Source: Vibrio sp. CB1-14
Lineage (GTDB): Bacteria; Pseudomonadota; Gammaproteobacteria; Enterobacterales; Vibrionaceae
Assembly (NCBI RefSeq): GCF_040412085.2
Contig: NZ_CP115920.1
Span: 1,612,001 to 1,676,000 of the forward strand
Reading direction: 5' to 3'
DNA length: 64,000 nt
Part shown: in pieces, positions 47,671-57,332 of the stretch
Numbering within the stretch: position 1 is the first letter of the stretch
Layout: each line of letters opens with the position of its first letter
Notes under the pieces: generated by a model
What the model saw: only the letters and a program-made list of their open reading frames with translations
Told to the model about the DNA's origin: nothing
Database searches by the model: none
Translations under genes and position numbers: made by a program

Positions 47671-49605
47671 CTAAACAATGTGAGCCATTTGCTGCTTGGT
47701 TTTAGCGCGTACAAGGAAGCATAGCGCGACAAACAAAATGAAGCCCAACGCTCTAGTTAACACTATCGGCGTACTAAAGTTAGTTGCAGCCTCTGGCCAA
47801 GCGATAAAAATCGCAGCAGCGATAAAGCCGCTTCGTTTCATCCATGTCAATGGAACACCTAACCAGCCAGAGAAACCAATACTCATGGATATTGTTGCCA
47901 TAGTCGCTAGGGAGATAGCCACTACTATACTTAAACCATCACCGATCAGTAACACGCCTGGCATAGTGACAAATAAGAATGGGATGAGTAATTTAACAAA
48001 CCCTAAACGCATTGATTCGATGGCCGTCTCATTGGCGTCTGCTCCTGAAATTGTGGCTGCGGCATACGCTGCGAGTGCGACTGGTGGCGTAATTGCTGAC
48101 ACCAAACCAAAATAGAAAATGAACATGTGGGCGGAAATCGTTTCCATGCCCAGTTGTGTCATTGCAGGCGCAACGAGAACTGCCAAGAGAAGGTAGGCCG
48201 CTGAGGTTGGCAGTCCCATTCCAAGAACAAAAGAAGCGAGTGCCGTTAACAGCAAAACCGTCCAGAGACTGCCGTCACCAACGTCAATGATAAGGCCAGA
48301 AATCATCAGACCCATGCCCGTTAAGTTCAAAATACCAATCACAATACCCGCAGAGGCCACAGCCGCTACGATGGGCAGTGTATTGACCAAGGTGTCCTTG
48401 CAGGAATCAATCAGATCGACCCAGTTAACACGAGTCTCTGGCTTCCATGGACTAATAACCAGGCCGGCAATAATACCCATGACCGCCGCTTGGGTTGGTG
48501 ACTGTCCGGAGATCATCAGACCCACTAGGACGGCCAGAGGCAATAGCAGGTAAATCTTAGTCTGCAGGGTCGCTTTAAGTAGCGCCCAACCCGCCTCAGA
48601 GTCGGGTTTAAGACCTAATCGGCCTGCTTCTAAGCGCACTGAAATCATTAGTGCGAGTAGATATAGCAGTGCAGGAACTAAGGCAGCCAGTGCGATTTCT
48701 GCGTAAGGAACACCGATCATTTCTGCCATTAAGAAGGCAGCAGCCCCCATGACAGGTGGCATGATCTGTCCTGCTGACGAGGCGGCGGCTTCTATTGCGC
48801 CTGCTAATTTCGGGCTGTAGCCAACACGCTTCATTAGGGGGATAGTGAATGTACCCGTGGTGACCACATTTGCTACCGCACTGCCATTGAGAGAGCCGAG
48901 CAAAGCGCTCGACAGTGCAGCGGATAATCCAGGACCACCCTGAACGCGTCCTGTTAGTCCTCTAGCGATATCAACAAATACGGCTCCGGTTCCTATCTTG
49001 GTTAGTATGGTTCCAAATAAACCGAACAAGAAAATGTACTCTACGGCGACCCCCATAGGCACACCATAAACACCTTCTGTTGAAAGAAGCAGTGTTGATG
49101 TTAATCGGTGCAGATCATAGCCACCGTGTCCGTACTCACCTGGAATTAAGTCACCAAAATAGACATAAGTAAAAGCAGTAGCCATTAAAATGATCAGAGC
49201 TCGGCCAACGGCCTGCCTTACAAATACAAAAATGACTAAGATGAGGGCGAGGAATACCCAAATGTCTTCAGAAACGGACATCGCACCACGCATGATGATG
49301 TCAATATAAGAGTTCCATAAGTAGGGGCCGGGAATTAACGCGATGAGGGACAGCAAGTAGAGACCAGTCCGTAGAAACACTGACTGTGTTTGGGAGGCGT
49401 AGAAAACCATGGCCGCACAAGCGACTAAAGAGAAAAATGATGAACGTAAAAGTAGGGCAGTGATGCCCCCGTAATAGGCGCCGTAAAGAACAAGACCAGC
49501 CGTCGCAACGGCTAATACACTGAACAAAATAGATACGACAAGTTGCTCCTTCCAACCTAAGGACTCAGATGGAAGAAGCAGACTTGAGAAAGAGGTCTGC
49601 TTCAT
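47671..49605 (-). CDS. TRAP transporter fused 4TM/12TM permease (TAXI type)
   Basis: 644 residues with about 18 membrane helices; the small and large TRAP membrane subunits are in one chain, as is usual with TAXI binding proteins. Typical segments are SAALSSALLGSLNGSAVANV and GQIMPPVMGAAAFLMAEMIG in the first half and LGMGLPTSAAYLLLAVLVAP in the second. It follows the binding protein gene by eleven bases, with AAAGGAACTCT before the ATG. It uses an ion gradient for uptake. Location between ligB and galB suggests protocatechuate, shikimate or a similar acid as substrate (inference). Confidence 0.92.
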   Translation of the reverse strand: MKQTSFSSLLLPSESLGWKEQLVVSILFSVLAVATAGLVLYGAYYGGITALLLRSSFFSLVACAAMVFYASQTQSVFLRTGLYLLSLIALIPGPYLWNSYIDIIMRGAMSVSEDIWVFLALILVIFVFVRQAVGRALIILMATAFTYVYFGDLIPGEYGHGGYDLHRLTSTLLLSTEGVYGVPMGVAVEYIFLFGLFGTILTKIGTGAVFVDIARGLTGRVQGGPGLSAALSSALLGSLNGSAVANVVTTGTFTIPLMKRVGYSPKLAGAIEAAASSAGQIMPPVMGAAAFLMAEMIGVPYAEIALAALVPALLYLLALMISVRLEAGRLGLKPDSEAGWALLKATLQTKIYLLLPLAVLVGLMISGQSPTQAAVMGIIAGLVISPWKPETRVNWVDLIDSCKDTLVNTLPIVAAVASAGIVIGILNLTGMGLMISGLIIDVGDGSLWTVLLLTALASFVLGMGLPTSAAYLLLAVLVAPAMTQLGMETISAHMFIFYFGLVSAITPPVALAAYAAATISGADANETAIESMRLGFVKLLIPFLFVTMPGVLLIGDGLSIVVAISLATMATISMSIGFSGWLGVPLTWMKRSGFIAAAIFIAWPEAATNFSTPIVLTRALGFILFVALCFLVRAKTKQQMAHIV

Positions 49606-49616
49606 AGAGAGTTCCT

Positions 49617-50555
49617 TTAGTTAGTTTTAGACTCGTCGAAGTATTGTTTCGCACCCGGGTGCAAATCGATAGGGGTCGTTGGAGCGGTTTCTAATTGGAT
49701 ATTTTTAGCTTGGGGATGCACTTGTACCAGCTCATCCAAATTAGAGAAAATTGCATTGGTAATGCTGTAGATTTGGTTTTTGTCTACTTTACTACTGGTG
49801 AACAAAATCGCCGGGTCATTAATAACCGTAACTGGCTCTGCAATATCAGAGTAAACCCCTGGCTGCAATTGAGCGACTTGATAGAAAGGATACTTTTCGA
49901 CCATGCTTTGAAGCTTCTCTTTATCGGCGGAAAGTAGCTTCATATCTACTTGAGAGTTTAAATCGATGAGAGAAGAGGTTGGCGCACCGGCTAAAACAAC
50001 TGTGGCATCAACCTGACCACTAACAAGCGCTTTCACGCCCTCAGTGTATGATAAAAAGCGTGGGGTTATCTGTTTGAAAACGCCATACTCTTCAAGCAAA
50101 CGCTGCGTGATAACGGCAGCATTACTACCCGGAGGACCTACACTCACACGCTTTCCCTTCAAGTCGTCAAATGAGTTAATCCCTTTACCTTTGACCGTTG
50201 CCACTTGCAAAACCGCCGGATAAAGATACGCGACACTTGCTACATCTAACGCCCCGGTTCTTTCAAATGGTCCTTGTCCATTTTTAGCTTCAAACAGTGT
50301 GGAGGAAGAAGAGAAGCCGATCGTCATTTGGCCAGCAGCGACTCTGTGGTTGTTTTCGACAGATGCGCCAGTCACTTCTGCGCGAGCGGTTGTATCGTCA
50401 ACATGTTTGTTTACGGTTTCTGCGATACCCGCACCGATAACGTAAAATAGACCGCCAGTGCCGCCCGTACCGATTGAAATGCGCTCAGTAGCAAGTGAAG
50501 CGCTAGAAGTCATTACAGCAGTGAGCAGCGCTGCAATTAGGATGTTCTTTTTCAT
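49617..50555 (-). CDS. TRAP transporter TAXI-family binding protein
   Basis: 312 residues with a signal peptide (MKKNILIAALLTAVMTSSASLA). The mature start RISIGTGGTGGLFYVIGAGI and the segment LKGKRVSVGPPGSNAAVITQ are characteristic of TAXI (TRAP-associated extracytoplasmic immunogenic) proteins. It delivers its ligand to the fused permease encoded next. Together they form a two-gene leftward operon. Ligand unknown. Confidence 0.93.
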   Translation of the reverse strand: MKKNILIAALLTAVMTSSASLATERISIGTGGTGGLFYVIGAGIAETVNKHVDDTTARAEVTGASVENNHRVAAGQMTIGFSSSSTLFEAKNGQGPFERTGALDVASVAYLYPAVLQVATVKGKGINSFDDLKGKRVSVGPPGSNAAVITQRLLEEYGVFKQITPRFLSYTEGVKALVSGQVDATVVLAGAPTSSLIDLNSQVDMKLLSADKEKLQSMVEKYPFYQVAQLQPGVYSDIAEPVTVINDPAILFTSSKVDKNQIYSITNAIFSNLDELVQVHPQAKNIQLETAPTTPIDLHPGAKQYFDESKTN

Positions 50556-50800
50556 GTTTGTCTCGTCCCTGGAGTAGTAATTTTATAGTCGTGGCGAGTG
50601 TAAGCTGACCTGCCCAATAATATATTGAAGGTGGGACTTACAGATGTCTTAAACTTGTTATTTGTAATTTAATCCCCACATAAGTGGTCGATTTTGTGAT
50701 CGTTGCACTATTGCCTCAATCGTGAGGCAATAGAGATATGCGTACAGTTTTATTGCTATTGTTTTGAGTGTTTTAATGCACTCATACACAATTATTCGTG

Positions 50801-51532
50801 CTACAGCGAGTCGACACATTGCGGGAAGATAGCCTGAAAACCTTCGGCATGTTGACAGCTTCGGCCACCTGCTTGTCCACCAGAGTTTCTTCTAAAGTGA
50901 TTGCCGCGATTTTCAGCAAGATTTTCATAAAAAGTCCATAGATGTTCCTGACCTTGCATGCATTCGATGGCCGCTTTTTTGCTTTCCCACACTTCAGAGA
51001 TGTCTAAGAAGGTATTAGGTTTCCATTCCATTTGCTCACTTTGATGTGGTTCGAATAGGTAAACCTGTGGTGCACCAAGTACTTTTTCACCAGGGTTATG
51101 ACCCCATGCTTGAGCGATCATTCGACATTGAAGAGCGATCTCAGTGGCGTACATGTGATCGGTGTTGTAAGGATCCCATTTAGAGTGCGTCATGATGAAC
51201 TCAGGTTGAACTTCACGAATTAGGTCGACGATTTGGTATTTGCCTTCTTTGTCGATTTCAAGAGGGTAGTCCCCGAAGTCGAAAAAACGAATGTCGCTAA
51301 CGCCCAGGGCAGCAGCGGCAGCGGTCGCCTCTTGATGACGGATGCGTTTAACATCTTCAATTGTCATTCCTTCTTGCTTCCATAGCTTTGCTGACTCGCC
51401 ACGCTCGCCATAAGAAAGACAAGCGATGGTCACTTCATAGCCGAGTTTTTGATGTAAGGCGATGGCTCCGCCACAACGCCATACGAAATCGGCAGAATGG
51501 GCACTGATTACTAAAGCTGTTTTCTTTGTCAT
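50801..51532 (-). CDS. galB: 4-oxalomesaconate hydratase (PIG-L/LmbE family)
   Basis: 243 residues of the LmbE/PIG-L fold: ALVISAHSADFVWRCGGAIA (a variant of the usual metal-binding HPDD) near residues 6-25, IRHQEATAAAAALGV, and the later MTHSKWDPYNTDHMYATEIA. In Pseudomonas putida GalB belongs to this family and is a zinc-dependent hydratase turning 4-oxalomesaconate (enol) to 4-carboxy-4-hydroxy-2-oxoadipate. A generic deacetylase is the alternative, but no other hydratase (LigJ type) is in the island and the genes around it belong to the same pathway. It is followed at the operon's end by unrelated sequence. Confidence 0.82.
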   Translation of the reverse strand: MTKKTALVISAHSADFVWRCGGAIALHQKLGYEVTIACLSYGERGESAKLWKQEGMTIEDVKRIRHQEATAAAAALGVSDIRFFDFGDYPLEIDKEGKYQIVDLIREVQPEFIMTHSKWDPYNTDHMYATEIALQCRMIAQAWGHNPGEKVLGAPQVYLFEPHQSEQMEWKPNTFLDISEVWESKKAAIECMQGQEHLWTFYENLAENRGNHFRRNSGGQAGGRSCQHAEGFQAIFPQCVDSL

Positions 51533-51596
51533 GTTATTAATCCTTCACTTTCTTTATCGCTCTTTTTTGAGCTTGTTTTCATTGTTTGGTTTGAGG

Positions 51597-52601
51597 CTAA
51601 TACTCTTCGGTATCAATCTCTGCTTGTGTCTGTGTGTTGTACCTGCTGCCGATAAACGCTGTTTGCGGCACAGTACGTTCAATTTGATCCAATAGAGCGC
51701 TTGAGATTGAATATTGCTGAGCATTCCAGTTGTCTTCTAAGTGCTTGATGCTGGTGGTGCCGGGCAATGCAATCGAGTTGGGTGCTTTTGCTAGTGTCCA
51801 AGCTAATGCAAATTGCGCCAATGTTGGGGATGGCAAAGAAGTATTTTCTTCTGCAAACATTGGAAGCAGGCAAGCAAACTTATCGACTGTCGCTAAGTTA
51901 GTGCTGAAGTGATCGTCATTGAAGCGCGGCATAGCATTACGAATATCTCCTGCGACAAATTGATTGCTTTGCAATTCACCACTGAGAATTCCACGTCCGA
52001 CAGGGCTGAATGAAACAAACGCACTGCCAAGCCCACGACACTTATCAATCACAGCGATTTCAGCATTTCTAGACCATAGGGAATACTCCGATTGCACTGC
52101 TGCAATAGGGTGGATGCAATGCGCTTTTTCAAGTGTGGTTGCCGACACTTCAGATAAGCCAATGTGTTTAATCTTGCCCTCGTCGACGAGTCTTGATAGC
52201 TCGCCCACACTCTCTTCTATCGGAACTGATTTGTCCCAACGATGCAGGTAATAAAGGTCGATCACATCGGTATTTAATCGACGGAGTGCTTGCTCACAAG
52301 TCTGGCGAAGGGTTTCAGGGCGACCATCTATGGTGCGTTTACCATTCGCTCCTTTGAACATGCCGCACTTACTTGCAAGCAAATATTCATTGCGGCGATG
52401 TCCCACCGCTTTAGCTAGCAGTTGCTCGTTGTCTCCGAACCCATACAGCGCAGCGGTATCTAGCATGTTGCAACCGAGATCTAGTGCTTGGTTGAGAAGT
52501 TCAATACCGTGTTTCTCAGTCGGTGGTGTCCCATAGGCGTGGGACAGGTTCATACAGCCTAATGCCACTGGAGCTAACGTAGTTCCGCCAATCTTTCGCA
52601 T
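51597..52601 (-). CDS. Aldo/keto reductase
   Basis: 334 residues. The AKR barrel shows LGCMNLSHAYGT at the start, LDTAALYGFGDNEQLLAKAV with the catalytic Asp and Tyr, LLASKCGMF with the catalytic Lys, and DLYYLHRWD with the His. A C-terminal NADPH-binding segment IALPGTTSIKHLEDN is present. It lies between galB and ligC in the same direction with short gaps. No known step of the 4,5-cleavage pathway needs an AKR, so it may reduce a side product or a related aromatic aldehyde (speculative). Confidence 0.9.
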   Translation of the reverse strand: MRKIGGTTLAPVALGCMNLSHAYGTPPTEKHGIELLNQALDLGCNMLDTAALYGFGDNEQLLAKAVGHRRNEYLLASKCGMFKGANGKRTIDGRPETLRQTCEQALRRLNTDVIDLYYLHRWDKSVPIEESVGELSRLVDEGKIKHIGLSEVSATTLEKAHCIHPIAAVQSEYSLWSRNAEIAVIDKCRGLGSAFVSFSPVGRGILSGELQSNQFVAGDIRNAMPRFNDDHFSTNLATVDKFACLLPMFAEENTSLPSPTLAQFALAWTLAKAPNSIALPGTTSIKHLEDNWNAQQYSISSALLDQIERTVPQTAFIGSRYNTQTQAEIDTEEY

Positions 52602-52610
52602 TCGTCGTCC

Positions 52611-53564
52611 CTACTGTTCTTGTAGTTGTTGTTCAAGTTCATGTAGGGTTTCCATCGCGGGTAAGCAGCTTGCAACGCTGGAATTAGGTTCGCGACCTGT
52701 GCGGATAGCGTCGATAAACTCTCTATCGATCAGTTCGATACCATTATTCGAAACAGCAACACCTTCAAGCGAGATAGGGTTCTCATTGCCATCAAATAAG
52801 TCGTCATAACGTGCAATGTAGGTTCCCTCATCGCAGATATAACGGAAGAAGGTGCCAAACGGTCCATCATTGTTGAATGACAAAGACAGTGTACACAGCG
52901 CGCCTGATGGGGTTTTCATTCCAATGCTCATGTCCATGGCAATGTTAAGTTCAGGATGAATCGGTCCTTGCATTGCTTGAATTTTGGAGGCTTTTTGACC
53001 CGTTTGATATTGGAAAAGATCGACGGTATGGCAAGCGTGGTGCCAAAGTAGGTGATCAGTCCACGTTCGCGGCTCTCCCTTAGCGTTGGTATTGGTGCGG
53101 CGGAAGAAATAGGTTTGAACGTCCATTTGCTGAATAGTCAGTTCACCTGCGGCGATTTTGTTGTGTATCCACTGATGGCTAGGGTTGAAGCGACGTGTGT
53201 GTCCAGCCATAGCAACGACACCGGTTTTCTTCTGTGTTTCAACGACTTTATAGCTGTCCTCGATATTGTCAGCCATTGGTATTTCAACCAAAACGTGTTT
53301 GCCGGCCTCCATACACTGTATTGCTTGTTCAGCGTGCATTTGGGTTGGCGTCGCAAGGATCACTGCTTGGAAGTCGTCGGACTTCAGCGCTTGTTCGAGA
53401 GAACTGAAGCCTTGTGCTGCTTGATATTTCTCGGTAATTAGCTGGTCAAGCTTGTCCTGCTCTGGTGCCACCAAGGCAGTTACATTGACGTCTTCGATAT
53501 TACGTAAAGCTTCGAGGTGTTTTTGACCAAAAGCGCCGGTTGCGCCTACGACACACACGTTCAT
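52611..53564 (-). CDS. ligC: 4-carboxy-2-hydroxymuconate-6-semialdehyde dehydrogenase
   Basis: 317 residues from ATG 53564, six bases after AAAGGA; the frame extends 19 codons further but without such a site. Gfo/Idh/MocA fold with a dinucleotide motif VVGATGAFGQKHLEAL, the EKP-like LVEIPMADNIED (Lys replaced by Ile in this subfamily position), and HHACHTVDLFQYQTG, which is typical of LigC. It oxidises the hemiacetal of the ring-cleavage product to 2-pyrone-4,6-dicarboxylate using NADP. It is in the galB-AKR-ligC unit, not with ligAB as in Sphingobium. Confidence 0.85.
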   Translation of the reverse strand: MNVCVVGATGAFGQKHLEALRNIEDVNVTALVAPEQDKLDQLITEKYQAAQGFSSLEQALKSDDFQAVILATPTQMHAEQAIQCMEAGKHVLVEIPMADNIEDSYKVVETQKKTGVVAMAGHTRRFNPSHQWIHNKIAAGELTIQQMDVQTYFFRRTNTNAKGEPRTWTDHLLWHHACHTVDLFQYQTGQKASKIQAMQGPIHPELNIAMDMSIGMKTPSGALCTLSLSFNNDGPFGTFFRYICDEGTYIARYDDLFDGNENPISLEGVAVSNNGIELIDREFIDAIRTGREPNSSVASCLPAMETLHELEQQLQEQ

Positions 53565-53628
53565 AATCATTCCTTTTATATTCAAGCGATGTAGGGTTTG
53601 GATTGGTAATATATTTTGCATTCGCGAG

Positions 53629-54513
53629 TTAATTTGGCGCGTGCAAGTGTTTGATTATTTCATCTGACAGTTCTTCCAAGGGCAGTTGCTGCTCTTCTAT
53701 AGGCATAGCGCCCAACATCTGATGCCAGTTCATGGCACCCGTCACCATAGAGTGGTTTATCTTGAGATCCTTCAGCAATGCCTCGACTTCTTTCAGCTCT
53801 GAATGTCTTCGCTCTCCGTGATTTAGCATTCTTTCCATGTGGTAGCGACTCAGTTTAGCCAGTGCCAGCTCAGGGTAGGTGTCGCTCAAGGACTTAAGCA
53901 CTTGTTTTTCCACTCCCGACTTACGTGCAGCAACAAGACATTCGGTAGTGAGTGCTTCAAAGCCTTTGACGAGTATGGAGCGCAGTATTTTAATGCTTGA
54001 TGCATCTCCAACCCTCTCTGAGATGACTTGCGTCTTAAACCCCAAACTGGTGAGGTAACTGGCGGCTTGTTTTGCTTTAGGACCTGAAAGGTTAACTGGA
54101 ATCGCTGGAGCGCTGTGAAGTACAGGCGCCATGATAGCAACATCAACATAGTTTGAGCCTTGTTGTTCAGTTAGCCTTGCAAGCTCTTTTTTTGTTTGTG
54201 GAGAGCAGGAGTTACAATCCAAAACCAGCTGCTTGTGACCCAGTGACGGGATGATATCTTTTATTGCTGTTTCAGCCTGGTCTGCTGTTACAAGAGAAAA
54301 CACGACTTGCGCGCCATGAATAGCCTCTTGCGCTCTAAATGTACCTTGGACGCCATAATCGATATATTCGAGAAGTTTTGTTTCCCTAGATATGGATCTA
54401 TTTGTTTTTATGTCAAACGCATTCATTATTTCTGGGGCTTTATTGCTCCAAGCGGAAATAAAAGATTTCGCTGCTTCACCAAAGCCAATAAATGCAATTC
54501 TTGTGACCCTCAC
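53629..54513 (-). CDS. 6-phosphogluconate-dehydrogenase-like oxidoreductase with DUF1932 domain
   Basis: About 294 residues from GTG 54513, which is eight bases after AAGG; another in-frame GTG at 54522 would overlap that site. The N-terminal NAD(P) fold reads TRIAFIGFGEAAKSFISAW, with LVLDCNSCSPQTKKELA, and the C-terminal helical domain holds VGDASSIKILRSILVKGFEA, where the Lys position matches beta-hydroxyacid dehydrogenases. DUF1932 proteins are found with gallate and protocatechuate clusters but their substrate is not established. First gene of the leftward unit with ligC, AKR and galB. Confidence 0.85.
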   Translation of the reverse strand: MRVTRIAFIGFGEAAKSFISAWSNKAPEIMNAFDIKTNRSISRETKLLEYIDYGVQGTFRAQEAIHGAQVVFSLVTADQAETAIKDIIPSLGHKQLVLDCNSCSPQTKKELARLTEQQGSNYVDVAIMAPVLHSAPAIPVNLSGPKAKQAASYLTSLGFKTQVISERVGDASSIKILRSILVKGFEALTTECLVAARKSGVEKQVLKSLSDTYPELALAKLSRYHMERMLNHGERRHSELKEVEALLKDLKINHSMVTGAMNWHQMLGAMPIEEQQLPLEELSDEIIKHLHAPN

Positions 54514-54631
54514 TATAACCACCTTGTCGTCTTTAATTATTTTGGTTACAGCAAAACAGTACCATTGGCCATTCGGTATGGATAATCAATTAAAGAGTAA
54601 GGGTATTCAATTTTGGGAAAAAGCGGTCGAA

Positions 54632-55849
54632 TTAGACCGCCATTTTGACGCCGTTTGTTCTTAATAATTGCAGGAAATGTTTTTGTACAGAGGTAGCAAA
54701 CCAGTTCTTGCGAACGGTTAAACCAATAGGTCGGGACTGATCGTCGCCTTCAAAAGGTAGGGCAGTTAGGTGTCCTTCTTTGAGTTCTCGTTGAATTTGA
54801 TGTTGGGAAAGTAACGTCAACCGATCACTGCCTAGTAGCAGCTCTTTTACCAGCATCTGTGAGCTGGCTTCTACCAGTCGATTTGGCACTTCGATATCAC
54901 CTTTAGTAAAAAGATCTTCGAACATTTTTCTCGTTGGCGTTGCTTTTGATGATACCACCCAACTGGATTGCTGTAGATCCTCTAAGCTGACATGGTCTTT
55001 TTGTGTTAGAGGGTGGTTTGCTCGGCAAAGTATGGTGTTTTTGGACTCGAATAATGTTTCTTGGCGGATGTCAGTGCTTGGTATAGGAAAGCGTAGTGCG
55101 CCAATTAAGATGTCGATCTCGCCATACTTTAAGTGGTTAAGAAGATCTTTATAGGGGCCATCAATAACCTGTATTTGGCAGTCTGGGTAAGCTAAGGAGA
55201 ATTCATTGATAGTGCTCGGTAGTAGGCCTGTTCGAGCAAGAGGTAGGCAGCCGACAGTGATGGTACTACTGTGACGATTACTTAACAGGTCAACTTCATC
55301 AAGGCCTTGTTTTATTTCAACAAAAGCAAGCTTACTTGCTTTGTTCAGAACCGAACCCGCTTTGGAGAGCGTAACACCTGTGCTGGTTTTTTCAAACAGC
55401 GTGAAACCGAGAATATGTTCAAGATCTTTCGATGCTCGGTATACAGATGATTGGGATACTTCCAGGATTCGACTGGCCTCAGTAAAGCTCTGTCCATTTG
55501 CTACGGCGATCAATGCTTTTAATTGGGTTGTCGTGATATTGAAGAGGTAGCGTTGCACACTGCTTTTACGTTGTTTGGTTGCAACTTTGAGTGCGTCAGC
55601 AATGCCTTGGCTTATGTTTTCTAGTGCTCGGTCAATTCGAAATGCGAACGTTTTTCCTTGTTCTGTGGGTTTCATGCCGTCGCTGGTGCGCTCGAACAAC
55701 TCGCTATTGATGTTTTTCTCAAGTTTGGAGATGGCTTGGGTTATCGCGGGCTGAGATAGAAATACAGAATCGGATGCTTTGCTAATACTTCCCGTATGCA
55801 CGACTTCAGAGATAGCTCGTAAGTGACGTAGATTAGGGATATTAAACAT
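54632..55849 (-). CDS. LysR-family regulator with two tandem HTH domains
   Basis: 405 residues, about 100 longer than a normal LysR protein. A first LysR HTH lies at residues about 7-65 (LSQPAITQAISKLEKNINSE), a second at about 108-167 (FTEASRILEVSQSSVYRASK, then LFEKTSTGVTLSKAG). The effector domain starts near 190 (ITVGCLPLARTGLLPSTINE). The N-terminal duplication is unusual. The gene follows AAGGAAACTGC and is divergent from dctP; it lies 118 bases upstream of the DUF1932 gene in the same direction. It is the only regulator in the island, and so the best candidate to control the shikimate/protocatechuate genes. Effector unknown, perhaps protocatechuate or a pathway intermediate. Confidence 0.9.
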   Translation of the reverse strand: MFNIPNLRHLRAISEVVHTGSISKASDSVFLSQPAITQAISKLEKNINSELFERTSDGMKPTEQGKTFAFRIDRALENISQGIADALKVATKQRKSSVQRYLFNITTTQLKALIAVANGQSFTEASRILEVSQSSVYRASKDLEHILGFTLFEKTSTGVTLSKAGSVLNKASKLAFVEIKQGLDEVDLLSNRHSSTITVGCLPLARTGLLPSTINEFSLAYPDCQIQVIDGPYKDLLNHLKYGEIDILIGALRFPIPSTDIRQETLFESKNTILCRANHPLTQKDHVSLEDLQQSSWVVSSKATPTRKMFEDLFTKGDIEVPNRLVEASSQMLVKELLLGSDRLTLLSQHQIQRELKEGHLTALPFEGDDQSRPIGLTVRKNWFATSVQKHFLQLLRTNGVKMAV

Positions 55850-56265
55850 GCAGTTTCCTTAAGTGATTAATTTAACTTAGATGTGTTGATAAGGATGTCG
55901 AGACCAGCGATAAAACTAAGAATGATATATAGATATCACTTACAAACACTGTGCCTTTACTGAATGACCTATTAGTAACGGAAAATAGGCGTTTGATGAA
56001 GGTGATAACGGTACAATGTTTCGAAAGTGTGACTTAATTCTCTATAATGAATGGCTATTCTCGTGATGTTTATGACTATTTATTGATGGTGTGTAGGTTA
56101 TTTGCTCCATCTTAAGTTGCTGTTTAAAAAGGATTGTTTTTGTTCTTTAAGTTCTTATAAACGGTATTGTTATCTAAATTTTGAATAATGCTTTCAGTAA
56201 GTGAATTTTAACTTGTTAAATCCAAGTGTTAGTTTTATCGGCAATGAAACAGGAGGTTCTACCCG
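55850..56265. promoter_or_regulatory. Divergent region between LysR gene and dctPQM operon
   Basis: 416 bases, AT-rich, no gene. It should hold the dctP promoter and autoregulatory sites of the LysR protein. The stretch 56100-56230 is especially AT-rich. No single operator is clear by eye. Confidence 0.4.
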
Positions 56266-57270
56266 ATGAAAACTATAAAAACTGTATCCCTTGCCGTATC
56301 CATGGCTTTCGCTGTAAACACTCACGCTGCTGACATCGATATTTCGATTGGGCATGTTGATTCTCAAGATTGGACTATCTCTAAGAAAGGTGCTGCGACA
56401 CAAGTATTCAAGAATATCGTTGAAGCGGAATCGGGTGGTCGAATCGCCGTTAACATCTATCCATCTGGTCAGCTCGGTGGTGAGACCGAGCTACTACAGT
56501 CAGCGCAAGAGGGAATGCTGACGATGGCGATGGTCTCTGGGGCATACTCTAAGCTCTGTAAAGAAGCTAACGTTTTAGAGATTCCTTATCTTTTCCCATC
56601 GGCACCGGTTGCCTGGGAAGTGCTAGATGGTGAATTTGGTCAGAAACTAAGCGAGCAATGTCTTAAAACAACCGGTTTACGTAACTTAGCGTACGGTGAA
56701 ACGGGCTTTCGTCACTTCACTAATTCAAAGCGTGAGATCAAATCCCCAGATGATCTACAAGGTCTAAAAATTCGCGTAATGACAACACCGTTGTACGTTG
56801 AGTTACTCAAGTCGCTAAAAGCGGAACCAACGCCAATTGCATTCCCAGAAGTGCCAGCGGCTTTGACTACGGGTGTCATAGACGGTCAAGAAAACCCAGT
56901 TAGTGTTATCAGTGCGAACAAGTTCTACGAGCTGCAAAAGTACATCACACTTGATGGTCACGTCTATGGTACCGATTTCTTGTTAATGAATGAGGACTTC
57001 TATCAGAGCCTATCTGATGCTGACCGAGCCATCATTGATCGCGCGTCTAATGTAGCAGGAACCGTCGGCCGTGCGATTCAGCAAGTCAACTCAGCAGAGG
57101 GGCTTGAAGTTCTCGCACAAAAAGGCATGAAGATTACGTCGCTGACACCAGAGCAACAGAAGCAGTTCCGCGATCAAACGCAACCAGCGGTTATCAAATG
57201 GCTAGAGGGTACGGTTGACTCTAAATGGATTGATGGGGCGCTTCAGGCTGTTGAGGCTGCAAGCAAGTAA
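56266..57270 (+). CDS. dctP: TRAP transporter binding protein (DctP family)
   Basis: 334 residues with a signal peptide (TVSLAVSMAFAVNTHAA). The DctP-family ligand Arg lies in LKIRVMTTPLY, followed by FPEVPAALTTGVIDGQENP. ACAGGAGG precedes the ATG. It would bind an organic acid and pass it to the DctQM membrane pair. Its operon also encodes an AEC carrier, a Gfo/Idh oxidoreductase and the dehydroshikimate dehydratase, so quinate or shikimate is the probable ligand (inference). Confidence 0.92.
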   Translation: MKTIKTVSLAVSMAFAVNTHAADIDISIGHVDSQDWTISKKGAATQVFKNIVEAESGGRIAVNIYPSGQLGGETELLQSAQEGMLTMAMVSGAYSKLCKEANVLEIPYLFPSAPVAWEVLDGEFGQKLSEQCLKTTGLRNLAYGETGFRHFTNSKREIKSPDDLQGLKIRVMTTPLYVELLKSLKAEPTPIAFPEVPAALTTGVIDGQENPVSVISANKFYELQKYITLDGHVYGTDFLLMNEDFYQSLSDADRAIIDRASNVAGTVGRAIQQVNSAEGLEVLAQKGMKITSLTPEQQKQFRDQTQPAVIKWLEGTVDSKWIDGALQAVEAASK

Positions 57271-57332
57271 ATCTATTTACTGCGGCACAACGCAATGTCG
57301 TGCCGCGGTTCTCTGCTAGGGGAAGGGTAATT

